Positions 25,316 through 34,702 of a stretch of DNA of 64,000 bases are shown here, in pieces. Made by a program: the position numbers and the translations under genes. The DNA comes from Allohahella marinimesophila. Lineage in GTDB: Bacteria > Pseudomonadota > Gammaproteobacteria > Pseudomonadales > Oleiphilaceae. The stretch is taken from positions 132,535 to 196,534 of the forward strand of contig NZ_BAABBO010000014.1 of the NCBI RefSeq assembly GCF_039538005.1, written 5' to 3'. The notes below the pieces were generated by a model. That model was not told where the DNA came from. It did not search any database and saw only the letters and a program-made list of their open reading frames with translations. Within the stretch, counting starts at the first letter, position 1, and every line of letters starts with the position of its first letter.

Positions 25316-28111
25316 TCAATTTGTTTGCGCTCTCTTACTAGCGGCAACCTTTACGGGTATCAGAGATAAGATTTTTTGATGCTGATCAAACAAGAATGCC
25401 ACTCGATCTGCTTCGGTCGCCCAAGAGCGCTTTCCCCCATCTTTAACATAGGCTGCATCCACGGCTCGATCTAATGCCCGATGTGCCCTCACAAGTGCCG
25501 GAGGCATACTTAAGGGATCGTATAGATCGGCTAACGTCGAGCCTGGAAATTGTGAGCGCGCATCTAAGACATGTTGTGCGGCTGTGGAAATAGCTTCTTT
25601 CTGCTGGTCCCTAGCCTGGAGCGGCCAAGGAAAGTTGTTGTATACGATACCAGCAGAATAGCGGTATCGGCTTTCCAACCTGCCACACGTCGTTCGTACC
25701 CATGCCATATGCATTGCGGACTGCAATACGCCAAAATGAAATTTACTTGCCGACGCACTGATGAGATTTGCATCGCCGGAAAGATCGTCAACACTCATAA
25801 ATCCCATTGGAATGAGAGCCCGAGATTCTGATGAATGCCGTGGAATTAATAAATAGTCTGAACTCGGCAGGTTATTGACGTGAAATTTGGTCGGGGTGGC
25901 TGCTAAGGCTTTAGAGCTTTGGCCACCTTTTGATTTTCTGCCACTCTTGGCATCGATTTCTCCTAGGCGGAACCGCCGGACCTTCTGAACAATGTCGGTA
26001 ACTGCCGGCATAGCTCGAAGCTCACTGGGTTCAACATCTGCCAGCCACAAACAGTATCGCTCGACACTGTTCAAAAACTCTGTCGCTCCATACCACCGCT
26101 TAATGAGTTTTTTAGCCTTGGGCTCGGCTCTAATCAGCGTTTTCCGCTCCTCGGGAGTGAGCAAATAATAACCACCATCTATAGGTTTATTGCCTATGCC
26201 AACTTTCGGAACATCACAAATCGGTCTCGTTCGATTTGTAAGCAAGATATTAGGAGCATCTACAAGGTAAGGGTTGATGTTTTTTGCAGATATTAAGACC
26301 GGTTCGCCATCAATATCTTGATAGTCGAATATCGTTTTTTGTTGTGTAGACGTTTGACTGAATCCAACGATTACGCAATGTACCGCTGCCACACCTTTAG
26401 CTTCATTACGCCATTTGAACGTACGGTGAGCGAAGTCGATGTTCGCATTCTGAGAAAGCATCCACCCCCACAGTAAAGGTGCCTGCTCTCCTTGGCATAC
26501 AGAGTTCGTAGATACGAAGGCGCAACGCGTTGCTGTTGTGGCGTATCTGATCGCCTTTGCATACCAAGCAGCAACGAAGTCTAAAAGGCCGGCCCCTGGG
26601 ATGTCGCTACACGCGACTGCCATATCCTCGCGCTGACCACGTGTCATCAACTTTGCGCCGATGAAAGGAGGATTGCCGAAGACATAGTTGCATTTATCCG
26701 CAGCGAGGACAGAATTCCAATCTAAGTGCAGAGCATTCCCGTGGACAACATTTGCAGACTTTTTAAGAGGGATGCGAACGAGCGTCTGACCGAAAGCTTT
26801 CCCAACCAACAGGTTCATCTGATGATCGATTAGCCACATGGCTACTCGAGCGATCTGGACGGGCCACTCCTCGATTTCTATCCCGTGAAACTGATCTACA
26901 TCTACCAACACATATTGATCAACCGCATCCATCGAAAGTTGTTGTTGATCCCTAGCGTGTAGCCGCTTTATAACCTCCAGCTCCAGTAACCGAAGCTCCC
27001 GATAGCTGATAACCAGAAAGTTTCCGCACCCACAGGCCGGATCGAAAAAATTAAGTCGACCAAGTTTTGCATGGAATGCCGCCAGCTTGGTGCGTTGAGA
27101 TTTAATGCGGTCGAATTCGCTCCATAGACCATCCATAAAAAGTGGACCGATGACCTTCAGGATATTTTTTTCACTGGTATAGTGAGCCCCTAGGTTGCGC
27201 CGCACCTTAGCGTCCATGATTCCCTGGAACAGCGATCCGAAGATGGCAGGGCTGATACCACCCCAGTCTAGTTCACAGCAAGCTAACAACGTCTCGCGCA
27301 TACTTCGGTCAAAGCTAGCTTGTGGCAAATATTCCTCAAACAGCCTTCCGTTAACGTAAGGAAACGCTTCGATTTGCTCATCCAGATTCCGAAAGCGCTT
27401 TTCGGGCTTAGTATTGAGTGTCTGAAAAATCTGGTTGAGGTGAGGAGCCAAGTCAGAACCATCTTCTGATGTGCGCACTCGAATGAAGTCCTCGAATGCG
27501 CTTCGAGGCATGAATATTCCAGTGTCGTCAGCAAATAGACAGAACAGGATACGAACAAGGTAAACCTCTAGTTCGTGCCCCTCGTAGCCAACATCTTTCA
27601 GCGCGTCGTGCAGCTCGGCTAACTTCTGCGCAGCCTTAATATTGACGGGATCTTGCTCTTTATACTCCCGCGTTTCATATCCCGCGATGAAGCCAAAGAG
27701 AGACAGATTTTTTGAAAGCTCTGTGAGTGGAAATTCGACGGCCTCGTCCGTATCGAGGTTTCGGATCCTGAACCTGGCAAAGTCGGAGACAATGATGTAC
27801 CGAGGAAGTTCCTTATCGCTTAGCCCAGGAAAGTAATCTGTAGCTTGGTCATAGGCTGAATCAAGGTTCTTCCCGAGGGACTTGTGCTCAGCCAAGAGCA
27901 CGCCAGGCCAAAACAGATCTATGAAACCATCTTTTCCATTTGCCTTTTTGACGTGCTTCTCGAAAGAAGCGATCCGGCGTCGCGAGACGCCAAAAACCTT
28001 AAAGAAGTCATCCCAGAAACTCTTGGCTTCAGCATGTTCCGATGACTCGCCTTCCCACTCTCGCACAAATGTAACTGATCGATCTTTAATCTCGTTCCAT
28101 GACAACGGCAT
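25316..28111 (-). CDS. MmeI-type (type IIL/IIG) restriction-modification enzyme
   Basis: 931 residues in the MmeI architecture. The N-terminal nuclease has Asp65-x9-Glu75-x-Lys77 in FIDLFWPGVLLAEHK. A helical spacer leads to LGAHYTSEKNI (307-317). The adenine-methyltransferase core has motif I DPACGCGNF (357-365) and motif IV NPPF (480-483), and a target-recognition region with LPSSDYLLIPRHSSESR and a C-terminal helical part follow. One polypeptide both cuts and methylates DNA, with the recognition domain shared. GAGGG precedes the ATG. All motifs appear intact, so it is a likely active anti-phage barrier. Confidence 0.9.
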   Translation of the reverse strand: MPLSWNEIKDRSVTFVREWEGESSEHAEAKSFWDDFFKVFGVSRRRIASFEKHVKKANGKDGFIDLFWPGVLLAEHKSLGKNLDSAYDQATDYFPGLSDKELPRYIIVSDFARFRIRNLDTDEAVEFPLTELSKNLSLFGFIAGYETREYKEQDPVNIKAAQKLAELHDALKDVGYEGHELEVYLVRILFCLFADDTGIFMPRSAFEDFIRVRTSEDGSDLAPHLNQIFQTLNTKPEKRFRNLDEQIEAFPYVNGRLFEEYLPQASFDRSMRETLLACCELDWGGISPAIFGSLFQGIMDAKVRRNLGAHYTSEKNILKVIGPLFMDGLWSEFDRIKSQRTKLAAFHAKLGRLNFFDPACGCGNFLVISYRELRLLELEVIKRLHARDQQQLSMDAVDQYVLVDVDQFHGIEIEEWPVQIARVAMWLIDHQMNLLVGKAFGQTLVRIPLKKSANVVHGNALHLDWNSVLAADKCNYVFGNPPFIGAKLMTRGQREDMAVACSDIPGAGLLDFVAAWYAKAIRYATTATRCAFVSTNSVCQGEQAPLLWGWMLSQNANIDFAHRTFKWRNEAKGVAAVHCVIVGFSQTSTQQKTIFDYQDIDGEPVLISAKNINPYLVDAPNILLTNRTRPICDVPKVGIGNKPIDGGYYLLTPEERKTLIRAEPKAKKLIKRWYGATEFLNSVERYCLWLADVEPSELRAMPAVTDIVQKVRRFRLGEIDAKSGRKSKGGQSSKALAATPTKFHVNNLPSSDYLLIPRHSSESRALIPMGFMSVDDLSGDANLISASASKFHFGVLQSAMHMAWVRTTCGRLESRYRYSAGIVYNNFPWPLQARDQQKEAISTAAQHVLDARSQFPGSTLADLYDPLSMPPALVRAHRALDRAVDAAYVKDGGKRSWATEADRVAFLFDQHQKILSLIPVKVAASKRAQTN

Positions 28112-28351
28112 GAGTGCCCTCTAATTTATGTGCCACCTGAGTCGCAATGAAGTCAATTCTCAACTTAACTTTATCTATAGCCAAGTCTCAGTAGAGACAG
28201 TATAGATTGGATCAACTCCGTTTTCGGGTTGGCCAGAAATTCTTGTGCTTTATTTATTCGCACAGGAGTTCATCACGCTTTCACGGGGCGATATTGATAT
28301 GGATATTCACAGCAGTTTTTTTCTCAGGACCGGCCTAGGATTGCTCGCCGG

Positions 28352-29425
28352 GTGATTAAGTATCGATTCGCCAGGTCCCTGAGTGGCATCCTCGCTGATA
28401 TCAACACGATCGACGGCAGTTCGCGTATTGTCGCGAACAAATATCACTGCATCGGTTGCGATCAGGAAATGGTTGCGCGCATTGGTGAGCGAAACGCCAA
28501 GCATTTCGCCCATAGGTCGGTAGAGAACTGCTCCCCGATAACCTATTTGCACAAGCTCGCACAGCAGACCTTCATGCTCACTTATGAGCGCTGCCTGGCG
28601 GAAAAAACGCCGTTCATGTTCACCATAACCAGGCCGTGGAGCTGCACTCGTCATGAAGCACTGACCGGCGAGCCTTGCGTCGGGGAGGAAACCGTCGACG
28701 TCGATCTGACTCAATATTTCAAGAAAATTGAGGTTGAGAAGGGATACAAGGGCTTCGTGCCTGATATTCTACTGACCTCGAATTCAGGCAGGGTCTTATT
28801 CGTTGAGATCGCGGTGACGCATACTTGTGAGCCGAACAAGATCGCTCTTGGCGAGAAAATTATCGAGCTAACCATTAAGCATGAGGATCACATTGAACCT
28901 ATTGCGGCCGCTCATCTCCGTGAGAATCGAGTACGCTGTCATAATTTCGAGAAGGCAACACGGCACGGGGATATATGCCAGGCGCCCTGCGATCGGCGTC
29001 TCAATGTCTTCGTCGTTTACCGATCTGGCAAGAGTATTCTGCTCGAGGCTTCAATTCAGGAGTACCAGCGCATCATTGCGCGAGAGTCTGTGCTCCATCA
29101 AGAAGTGACTGGTTGGGTTCGATCACAATCCAGCCAGATCTCGACCTATAAAGAAAAAGTCCACGACGCCTATTTCAAGGGCATCAGACTGAAAAACTGC
29201 TACCTGTGCCGATATCATGGCGCCGGCGGCATCGACAGTGCAGTGTTCTGCAAACTCAAGAAGCAGGATGTCGCTTCGAACGATGCCACAACCTGTTCAA
29301 GTTATCGTCCAGTCTCTAACAAGGCTGAATGGGACCGTATTGATACCACCAACCAGGCCTTCGCCGAACGCAAGTATGACCGAGCCCTAGTTAATCGTTT
29401 CCTGCCCTCGCTAGGGCGGAACTAG
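28352..29425 (+). CDS. CoiA-like protein: zinc-finger plus PD-(D/E)XK nuclease-like domain
   Basis: 357 residues from GTG 28352. The N-terminal finger is Cys33-x2-Cys36 with His51, His54 and Cys60 (HFAH motif) as in CoiA-type proteins. GYKGFVPDILLTSNSGRVLF then VEIAVTH gives Asp138 and Glu152, with Ala instead of the usual Lys. A second Cys cluster (CYLCRYH, about 290) is near the C-terminus. CoiA-like proteins occur in competence and in mobile-element defence. It is divergent from the restriction enzyme across 240 bases, which suggests a DNA-processing or defence role; not proven. Confidence 0.72.
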   Translation: MIKYRFARSLSGILADINTIDGSSRIVANKYHCIGCDQEMVARIGERNAKHFAHRSVENCSPITYLHKLAQQTFMLTYERCLAEKTPFMFTITRPWSCTRHEALTGEPCVGEETVDVDLTQYFKKIEVEKGYKGFVPDILLTSNSGRVLFVEIAVTHTCEPNKIALGEKIIELTIKHEDHIEPIAAAHLRENRVRCHNFEKATRHGDICQAPCDRRLNVFVVYRSGKSILLEASIQEYQRIIARESVLHQEVTGWVRSQSSQISTYKEKVHDAYFKGIRLKNCYLCRYHGAGGIDSAVFCKLKKQDVASNDATTCSSYRPVSNKAEWDRIDTTNQAFAERKYDRALVNRFLPSLGRN

Positions 29426-29623
29426 ACTGCTCATCAGGTCGATTCAGTTACTTCAACCAGCAGAATAATAGAAAGTCGTACGGGATATTCCCAGTGGATA
29501 GCCATACCAGCCTCTCCAGTTCCTGGCCCCATAGACATTGACAAATTTTAATGATAAACAGCAGTGTCATGAGTTGCCAAAGTTGTTTACGGCATAAGCG
29601 GTATAACTAAGAGGGCAATGAAA

Positions 29624-30715
29624 ATGCACAACAATAATCTTCGTAAAGTCTGGCGGTCCGCGGTTGTTGCTGGCATAGGGCTGGTAGCGGAAGTGGTTTC
29701 AGCAGAAAGCGTTTGCGACGCGATTCTGTCACAAGGCATACGCGATTTCGAATCCCACGAATACTCCTCTCTCCAACATAGCGTTGCCCAAAGAACTTAC
29801 TGTGAATCAGAGGCTAAAAACGACGCCTCACAAGCAAGCTTTCTTTATGGAGACTACCAAGGCGCTGCCTCGACGAGAGAATCCACAGTCAATCAACTCT
29901 GTGATGAAACTTTCCAAGCAAGCTTTCATAACCAACAAGTTAGAAGCCTCGTAAAAGCAATAAATAGCGGTATTGTAAAGGCCTGGGGCCAGTGCATTGA
30001 TCGCAACAAGGTTGGCCTCAGCCATTATTTTGAAGTAGTGGATGACACGAGATTTCTCTATGTAATGGACTACTACAGCTCGGGTGACGGTGACCCGACG
30101 ACTGACATCATCTCTTGGAATATCGACTCTGGCAAATGCAACGACGAAGTACCAACGACGATAGGTGCGTCAAGCTTTCGCACGCTTTGCACACGAGATG
30201 ACAGATACAAGAAGGTCGTGATAACAGCTACTGCTTCTGTCGGCGGACGCGATTTGGATCCCATCATATTACCTGCAGTTATTGATCCACCACCCCCGTC
30301 AACCGCCCGCAGTTGCAATCAACTTGATAAAACTCGCGGCAACGGCATTTACACTATTGATCCTGATGGCAAGGACTATGGGGTGGCACCGTTCCAGGTG
30401 TACTGTGATATGAGCCGCGAAGGTGGCGGCTGGACCCTTTTCGCTCATCACCGGGATAATATAAACCCGGTGAGAAAGCTGCTTATTCTTCCAGATGCCA
30501 ATGAATTTGGCATCATGCCAGATGCACAATGGCAAGCACTGGTGCAAAATTTGAAAGACGGGATGATGTTCGTTGACGAGCACAATAACGTCTCTATGAT
30601 CGGCAAAGCCAAACTCCAGAAAGCCAGCTGTAAAAATCTTTCTCAAGTGGCGTCGCTAGAGATGAACCATGACAAGACCGCGGGCTCTCAGCATTTGATG
30701 CATGCAGAAACATAA
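29624..30715 (+). CDS. Exported fibrinogen-like domain protein, broken by an in-frame TAA
   Basis: The start at 29624 has GAGGG eight bases upstream. A signal peptide with a VSA-ES cleavage site opens the protein. Residues ~30-220 are cysteine-containing and unrecognised; a fibrinogen-related domain starts near SCNQLDKTRGNGIYTI, with FQVYCDMSREGGGWTLFAHH. The frame stops at TAA 30713-30715, but the same frame continues without interruption to TAG 30893-30895, reading RCDGGQDYSLIQL and ending LLYFLR, as expected of a complete FReD domain. As it stands, the domain lacks its last third, including one Cys and the ligand-pocket region. Confidence 0.7.
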   Translation: MHNNNLRKVWRSAVVAGIGLVAEVVSAESVCDAILSQGIRDFESHEYSSLQHSVAQRTYCESEAKNDASQASFLYGDYQGAASTRESTVNQLCDETFQASFHNQQVRSLVKAINSGIVKAWGQCIDRNKVGLSHYFEVVDDTRFLYVMDYYSSGDGDPTTDIISWNIDSGKCNDEVPTTIGASSFRTLCTRDDRYKKVVITATASVGGRDLDPIILPAVIDPPPPSTARSCNQLDKTRGNGIYTIDPDGKDYGVAPFQVYCDMSREGGGWTLFAHHRDNINPVRKLLILPDANEFGIMPDAQWQALVQNLKDGMMFVDEHNNVSMIGKAKLQKASCKNLSQVASLEMNHDKTAGSQHLMHAET

Positions 30716-30895
30716 AGATGTGACGGCGGACAGGACTATTCGCTCATTCAACTGGCAGGAAACAAATATAGGAGCCATCACATAGCGGGAGCTGCTCTGT
30801 ATCAGATGTCAGGGGTAAAGTTCGACAAATGGCCCTATAGCAACCAATCAGTTTCTTACGGAGAGCAAAACAAGCTCCTCTATTTTCTCAGATAG
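30716..30895 (+). pseudogene. In-frame 3' continuation of the fibrinogen-like gene after the TAA
   Basis: 59 further codons in the same frame as 29624-30715. Content is plainly protein-like (CDGGQDYSLI, YQMSGVKFDKWPYSNQSVSY) and fits the C-terminal third of a fibrinogen-related domain. It is either the untranslated end of a nonsense mutant or is reached by readthrough; a base-calling error is also possible. Confidence 0.65.
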
Positions 30896-30952
30896 CCAGC
30901 GTTGGCGCTCCGCGCGGCAAAACCAGCAACGCGGAGCCCTACTTCCAGGAAG

Positions 30953-31147
30953 TTAAACCTTCACTTTTTCAAAAATATAGCCAGCGACAAAGATCGATAA
31001 CGCTTTAAAGTGCTCCCATACCTCAGCAGTCGCTACAGTCTTTTCCTCACTATAAATCACGTATAGAAAAGACGCAGCCATCAAGCCCAGCATGACAATG
31101 AGTGATAAGATAAAATCTTTTGAAGGAGTCTCGCTTTTTCTAAGCAT
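30953..31147 (-). CDS. Small two-helix membrane protein, unknown
   Basis: 64 residues from ATG 31147 with GAGG five bases upstream (the GTG at 31153 is less likely). Two hydrophobic stretches (FILSLIVMLGLMAASFLYVIY and, shorter, FKALSIFVAGYIFEKV, both approximate) flank a polar loop. I recognise no family. It converges on the broken fibrinogen-like gene. Confidence 0.5.
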   Translation of the reverse strand: MLRKSETPSKDFILSLIVMLGLMAASFLYVIYSEEKTVATAEVWEHFKALSIFVAGYIFEKVKV

Positions 31148-31563
31148 ACGCACCTCACCCGTTGCTTATGCAACTGGCTGATGCGATGTCAGGGTCTGGC
31201 GACACACACAGAGATAACGATCGCGGATAAAGTGCTTAATGCCGAGGGTAATACCCATCGAGCTCAGGGGCCCGTATCAATATTAGATCACTCTATATCA
31301 GTTAGAGCAAACGCGTTAAGTACCGTACTGAAACGAAGACGCCTTGATTACCGCACAACGATAGCGGCGCATGGCTGGATACAGGCGTGTCGGCTTCACG
31401 GCGACTGAACAGAGAGGAGTTCCGAGGGTAGGTACTGAAAAAGAAGAGATGGCAAAAACGACCCGGACGCTTGGCGTCTTACCTTTAAAAGGTGCAAGAA
31501 GCGCCAAGCTGTGCAGCTATCTATGGCTGCAGGACTAATCTTGCCGGGAGAGAACGCTGGCTG
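31148..31563. other. Intergenic stretch with no supported gene
   Basis: No coding frame here looks real. It contains the long hairpin at 31469-31509 just downstream of the resolvase. Confidence 0.5.
31469..31509. repeat. Long imperfect hairpin downstream of the resolvase
   Basis: GCTTGGCG (31469-31476) pairs with CGCCAAGC (31502-31509); inside, TCTT pairs with AAGA and ACCTTT (31481-31486) with AAAGGT (31488-31493). About 18 base pairs in all. It could be a terminator for the resolvase gene or a recombination site. Confidence 0.5.
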
Positions 31564-32112
31564 TTAGGCAGCTAGCGCTTTATTCAGGGTGGGTCTGCTG
31601 ACACCGAAATGGCTGGCGACCTGGGCCTTTGTCATTTCGTCATCCATGAGCATGGCTCGAGCCATCCGGATCTGGGCAGTAGTCAGCTTGCGCGGCCGCC
31701 CACCTTTGCGCCCTCGAGCCCTGGCCGCTTCAAGACCAGCTTTTGTTCGCTCCTGGATCAGGCTGCGTTCAAACTCAGCCAGGGCACCAAATAGATGGAA
31801 AACCAACTTGCCGCCTGCTGTCGTGGTATCGACAGATTCGGTCAGGGACTTGAATCCTACCTGACGCTGTTCGAGCTCTGTGATGATTCCAACGAGATCC
31901 TTGAGGCTTCGTCCAAGCCGATCCAGCCGCCACACAATGAGCGTGTCACCTGCTCGCAAGATATCCAGCACACGAGTCAGTTCGACACGTTGACGAGACT
32001 TGCCTGAATAGGTTTCCTGATAGATCCGCTCGCAGCCGGCCGCCTCAAGCGCATCCATTTGCAGGGCAGTATCCTGATTTCCGGTGGAGACTCTGGCGTA
32101 GCCAAATTTCAT
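31564..32112 (-). CDS. Serine recombinase (Tn3-type resolvase/invertase)
   Basis: 182 residues. The catalytic Ser9 is in YARVST, followed by the conserved IVWRLDRLGRSLKDLV and GALAEFERSLIQERT (E-helix region), then a C-terminal HTH MTKAQVASHFGVSRPTLNKAL. Small serine recombinases resolve cointegrates or invert DNA. No Tn3 transposase is present here, so it may be an orphan or belong to a plasmid-derived segment. AT-rich repeats upstream (32113-32230) may hold its crossover site. Confidence 0.92.
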   Translation of the reverse strand: MKFGYARVSTGNQDTALQMDALEAAGCERIYQETYSGKSRQRVELTRVLDILRAGDTLIVWRLDRLGRSLKDLVGIITELEQRQVGFKSLTESVDTTTAGGKLVFHLFGALAEFERSLIQERTKAGLEAARARGRKGGRPRKLTTAQIRMARAMLMDDEMTKAQVASHFGVSRPTLNKALAA

Positions 32113-32474
32113 AAAGAAAACGCACCTTTTGTTTACGTAGATAAATTTACGGGTTTATTTACACCGATTCAATCCTTTACCAGGTAAAATCGGTCCCGAT
32201 GGTTACCGTAAAGAAAACGGTGGTTTTATTTCGGTAGAGATATTGAATAGTAGGGATAGCGAATGTCGAGGAATTAGACTGGGGGGAATACAACCTTGGC
32301 GACGAAGCATTGCTGGAGCAGTGCAGCAATTCGCTGGCTCGCTCAGCGTCTAGTCTCTGACGCTTCGTGAGCAAAGCTTCGGTAGTACGTCAATCAGCTA
32401 TCACGCACTTCCAACTGAACGTGTCAGCTGCATAAAGGAAACGAAAGAGCTGGCGGCACAAACCGAACGTTATC
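32113..32474. other. Gene-free stretch with repeated TTTAC-type inverted motifs
   Basis: Several short, near-palindromic motifs occur upstream of the resolvase: TTTACGTAGATAAA (32130-32143), TTTACCAGGTAAA (32176-32188) and TTACCGTAA (32203-32211). Their spacing is compatible with resolvase-binding subsites, but I cannot define a res site. No gene seen. Confidence 0.4.
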
Positions 32475-33191
32475 CTAGGCAGGGTTTTTAAGTTTGGTAG
32501 AGAGGTATTTTGAGAGATAAGCATCTAGCAAGTTGCTATGGTGTGTGACAACTTTAATAATGCGGTTTTTAATCCAATTTAAATATGCCATAGATGCAAG
32601 CCAAGCAAAAAATACATACGTCACGTAAATATTATCCCAGTCAAATCCTTTAGTTTTAGTTAGCGTTATAACAAGATAAGAGCTAAATATATATAGTATT
32701 GGCAGCACTAGTATATACTTCTTTAGCCCCTTAATTGGAAGAGATACATGAAACAGCCACACTACAATAGCGCCAAAGGCACCAAATATCGGGAAAAATC
32801 CGGCCGCCACAGCGATACCCACCAATACTTTGAACGGTAAACTATCATATTCGGCTAGGCTCGGCCGGTTGTAAACTCCGCGATAGTATCTGACATCATC
32901 GGTTGATAAATTTATAACTCTTTCAATTCTTTTCTCGGATTTATTAGTCGCAATCAGGATACGATGACCTGGGCGCACGTCAATCTCATAATTATCGAAG
33001 TTCAGTTTTTGTTCCTTTCCAGTGTCCGAGTCCTTCACCCATACGGCCTGAAGCGTATGATGCTCTGTCGTGGAGGAGACTTCTGAACGGTAGCGATCAC
33101 CCGAGCCTTGAATGCTCGTCGTAGCATATCTTTGTGTATCGTCGGACAACACGTCGTATATTTTGACGGAGTACAACTCTTCAATGTTCAT
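32475..33191 (-). CDS. Membrane protein of unknown function
   Basis: 238 residues; AAGGG precedes the ATG. The first ~110 residues are polar and look like a beta-rich cytoplasmic domain (YEIDVRPGHRILIATN). At least three membrane segments follow (KVLVGIAVAAGFFPIFGAFG, YILVLPILYIFSSYLVITL, NIYVTYVFFAWLASMAYL), then a basic amphipathic tail. No family recognised. Low GC and island position suggest horizontal origin. Confidence 0.6.
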   Translation of the reverse strand: MNIEELYSVKIYDVLSDDTQRYATTSIQGSGDRYRSEVSSTTEHHTLQAVWVKDSDTGKEQKLNFDNYEIDVRPGHRILIATNKSEKRIERVINLSTDDVRYYRGVYNRPSLAEYDSLPFKVLVGIAVAAGFFPIFGAFGAIVVWLFHVSLPIKGLKKYILVLPILYIFSSYLVITLTKTKGFDWDNIYVTYVFFAWLASMAYLNWIKNRIIKVVTHHSNLLDAYLSKYLSTKLKNPA

Positions 33192-33368
33192 GCCTAGCCC
33201 TTATTTACCGATTACTAAACAGATTATGCTGTGGACTTTATTATTATGTATCTACCACTAGAAGTTTAGATGGAAGCATATTGACTAGAGCCAATCTCAC
33301 ATCCCGTCGGCATGGTGAACATGTCCCTTCTATTTTGCAAGCTGACGATGCGCAACGGGCTCCTACTA

Positions 33369-33809
33369 CTAAAGACTGCTAATTACATTACCGGGACCAT
33401 GGACTAGCCATTGGCCTTCATGCTTTTGAAGAGCAAGGCTACCTTTGAAAGATTTTGGCGCGCCATTTTGCGTAATTAAATCTATTTGATAATGCACCCT
33501 GCCCATATCGGGCTGGCTTTCAACAAAATTATCGACAGTAATGTCATAAGATTTTGGCACGCGATGAGGGGCAACGGTGAACAGCCATTTAAGTTTATCA
33601 TTTGTACCCCTTTTCATGCCTGGCGTGCTATAGCGATCCACAAAGGCACCGTCATTCTGGAAAATCGCCTCAATAAAGGCTGCAGAGATGTCTTCAGGCG
33701 TCTCCGGATTGGACGAGCCACATCCTGCGTTCAGCAACGATATCACCAGAATAAAAAAGGCTCCTAGCAGCTTAGTGCTCGCAGGAGTAGGTTTGATGGA
33801 CGGTACCAT
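33369..33809 (-). CDS. Lipoprotein, DUF4878/NTF2-like
   Basis: 146 residues with a lipoprotein signal: hydrophobic LLGAFFILVISLLNAGC, with the lipobox cysteine in LNAGC near residue 30. The mature part (TPEDISAAFIEAIFQNDGAF...FKGSLALQKHEGQWLVHG) has the short alpha plus beta layout of NTF2-like DUF4878 lipoproteins. Probably anchored in the outer or inner membrane facing the periplasm. Function unknown. Confidence 0.65.
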   Translation of the reverse strand: MVPSIKPTPASTKLLGAFFILVISLLNAGCGSSNPETPEDISAAFIEAIFQNDGAFVDRYSTPGMKRGTNDKLKWLFTVAPHRVPKSYDITVDNFVESQPDMGRVHYQIDLITQNGAPKSFKGSLALQKHEGQWLVHGPGNVISSL

Positions 33810-33922
33810 AGGTGTTTTCCAAATTAAGAAGTGAGAAATAGCGAGCCAGTGCGACTGTAGAAGACCTGTCTAAACGAGCGAAAGCCACGCATTTTAAACG
33901 CGCTTGGGCTGAACGTTAAATC

Positions 33923-34570
33923 TTACTCTACCGGTGGGTAGGCCATTGGAACGGATCGTCCTTCCAGGGTTTCATCTTTCAATTTTTCGATTATGAGCCC
34001 CCACTTCCGAGCTGCATTATCAGTCATTTGCACAAAGACTTCCGGAAGCACAACATCATCCAGCTCTATATACAAACCTGATCCTTTACGCGCACGAATA
34101 TTCTGCATCACAGTGTTACTGTTCTGGCTGACTCTGCCCTTTTCATCGACAAGCTCTACCAGATCCTTCATATGAGTAAAGTATCCGCGTATCTTGCTTG
34201 CTGAAAACACTTTTACTACGGATTTCTTACTGCCTTCCTCATACAGAGAGGCCAGCATATTGTCAGATACACTGATAGCGATACCGCCATAGTGTGATAG
34301 ATAGTAATAATCGACATTATTTATCTTACTAAATAGCTTAGACTTATTTGATTTTAGTCTTTTCTCAGCTTGTTTCATTAAAAAATCTATCATGAAAAAG
34401 TATGGAACAACTGAGCCAAAAATAAATACTGACCAACCCATCCAGGGCGGGAGTTGGAAGTGACGACTTACAGCAACACCTGCCACAGCCATACCTAGGA
34501 TCCACAACCCATATGGTTTCAAATAAAACTGATAAAAACCTATCTTCTGTTGCTTCGTTAAATATTCCAT
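33923..34570 (-). CDS. Membrane protein with two N-terminal helices, unknown
   Basis: 215 residues. Two membrane segments (LWILGMAVAGVAVSRHF and WSVFIFGSVVPYFFMIDFL) are followed by a soluble domain of ~130 residues with alternating strands (YYLSHYGGIAISVSDNML, GSGLYIELDDVVLPEVFV). I cannot place it in a family with confidence. It belongs to the AT-rich island block with its two neighbours. Confidence 0.58.
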   Translation of the reverse strand: MEYLTKQQKIGFYQFYLKPYGLWILGMAVAGVAVSRHFQLPPWMGWSVFIFGSVVPYFFMIDFLMKQAEKRLKSNKSKLFSKINNVDYYYLSHYGGIAISVSDNMLASLYEEGSKKSVVKVFSASKIRGYFTHMKDLVELVDEKGRVSQNSNTVMQNIRARKGSGLYIELDDVVLPEVFVQMTDNAARKWGLIIEKLKDETLEGRSVPMAYPPVE

Positions 34571-34666
34571 TCAATTAAATCTCACTTAACCAAACGTCTC
34601 AAAAAAGATTTGAAATGCACCCCAAAGCGAGTGCGAGTAACGGAGCTAACTGGATAGTATTACTAA

Positions 34667-34692
34667 AACGTGCAGCCACCAGGCTGCACGTT
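34667..34692 (-). terminator. Terminator hairpin after the VPLPA-CTERM gene
   Basis: AACGTGCAGCC (34667-34677) pairs perfectly with GGCTGCACGTT (34682-34692), loop of four, followed on the minus strand by TT and AGTAAT. Confidence 0.7.
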
Positions 34693-34702
34693 CTGAAGGC
34701 GC

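Noticed and set aside
30713..30715. Recoding (selenocysteine) at the stop in the fibrinogen-like gene, given the selenium genes
   Set aside because: The stop is TAA, not TGA, and no SECIS-like hairpin follows.
31546..31575. Integron attC-like GTTAGGC near the resolvase end
   Set aside because: The GTTAGGC is part of the resolvase stop region; no matching RYYYAAC partner in attC spacing and no integron integrase.
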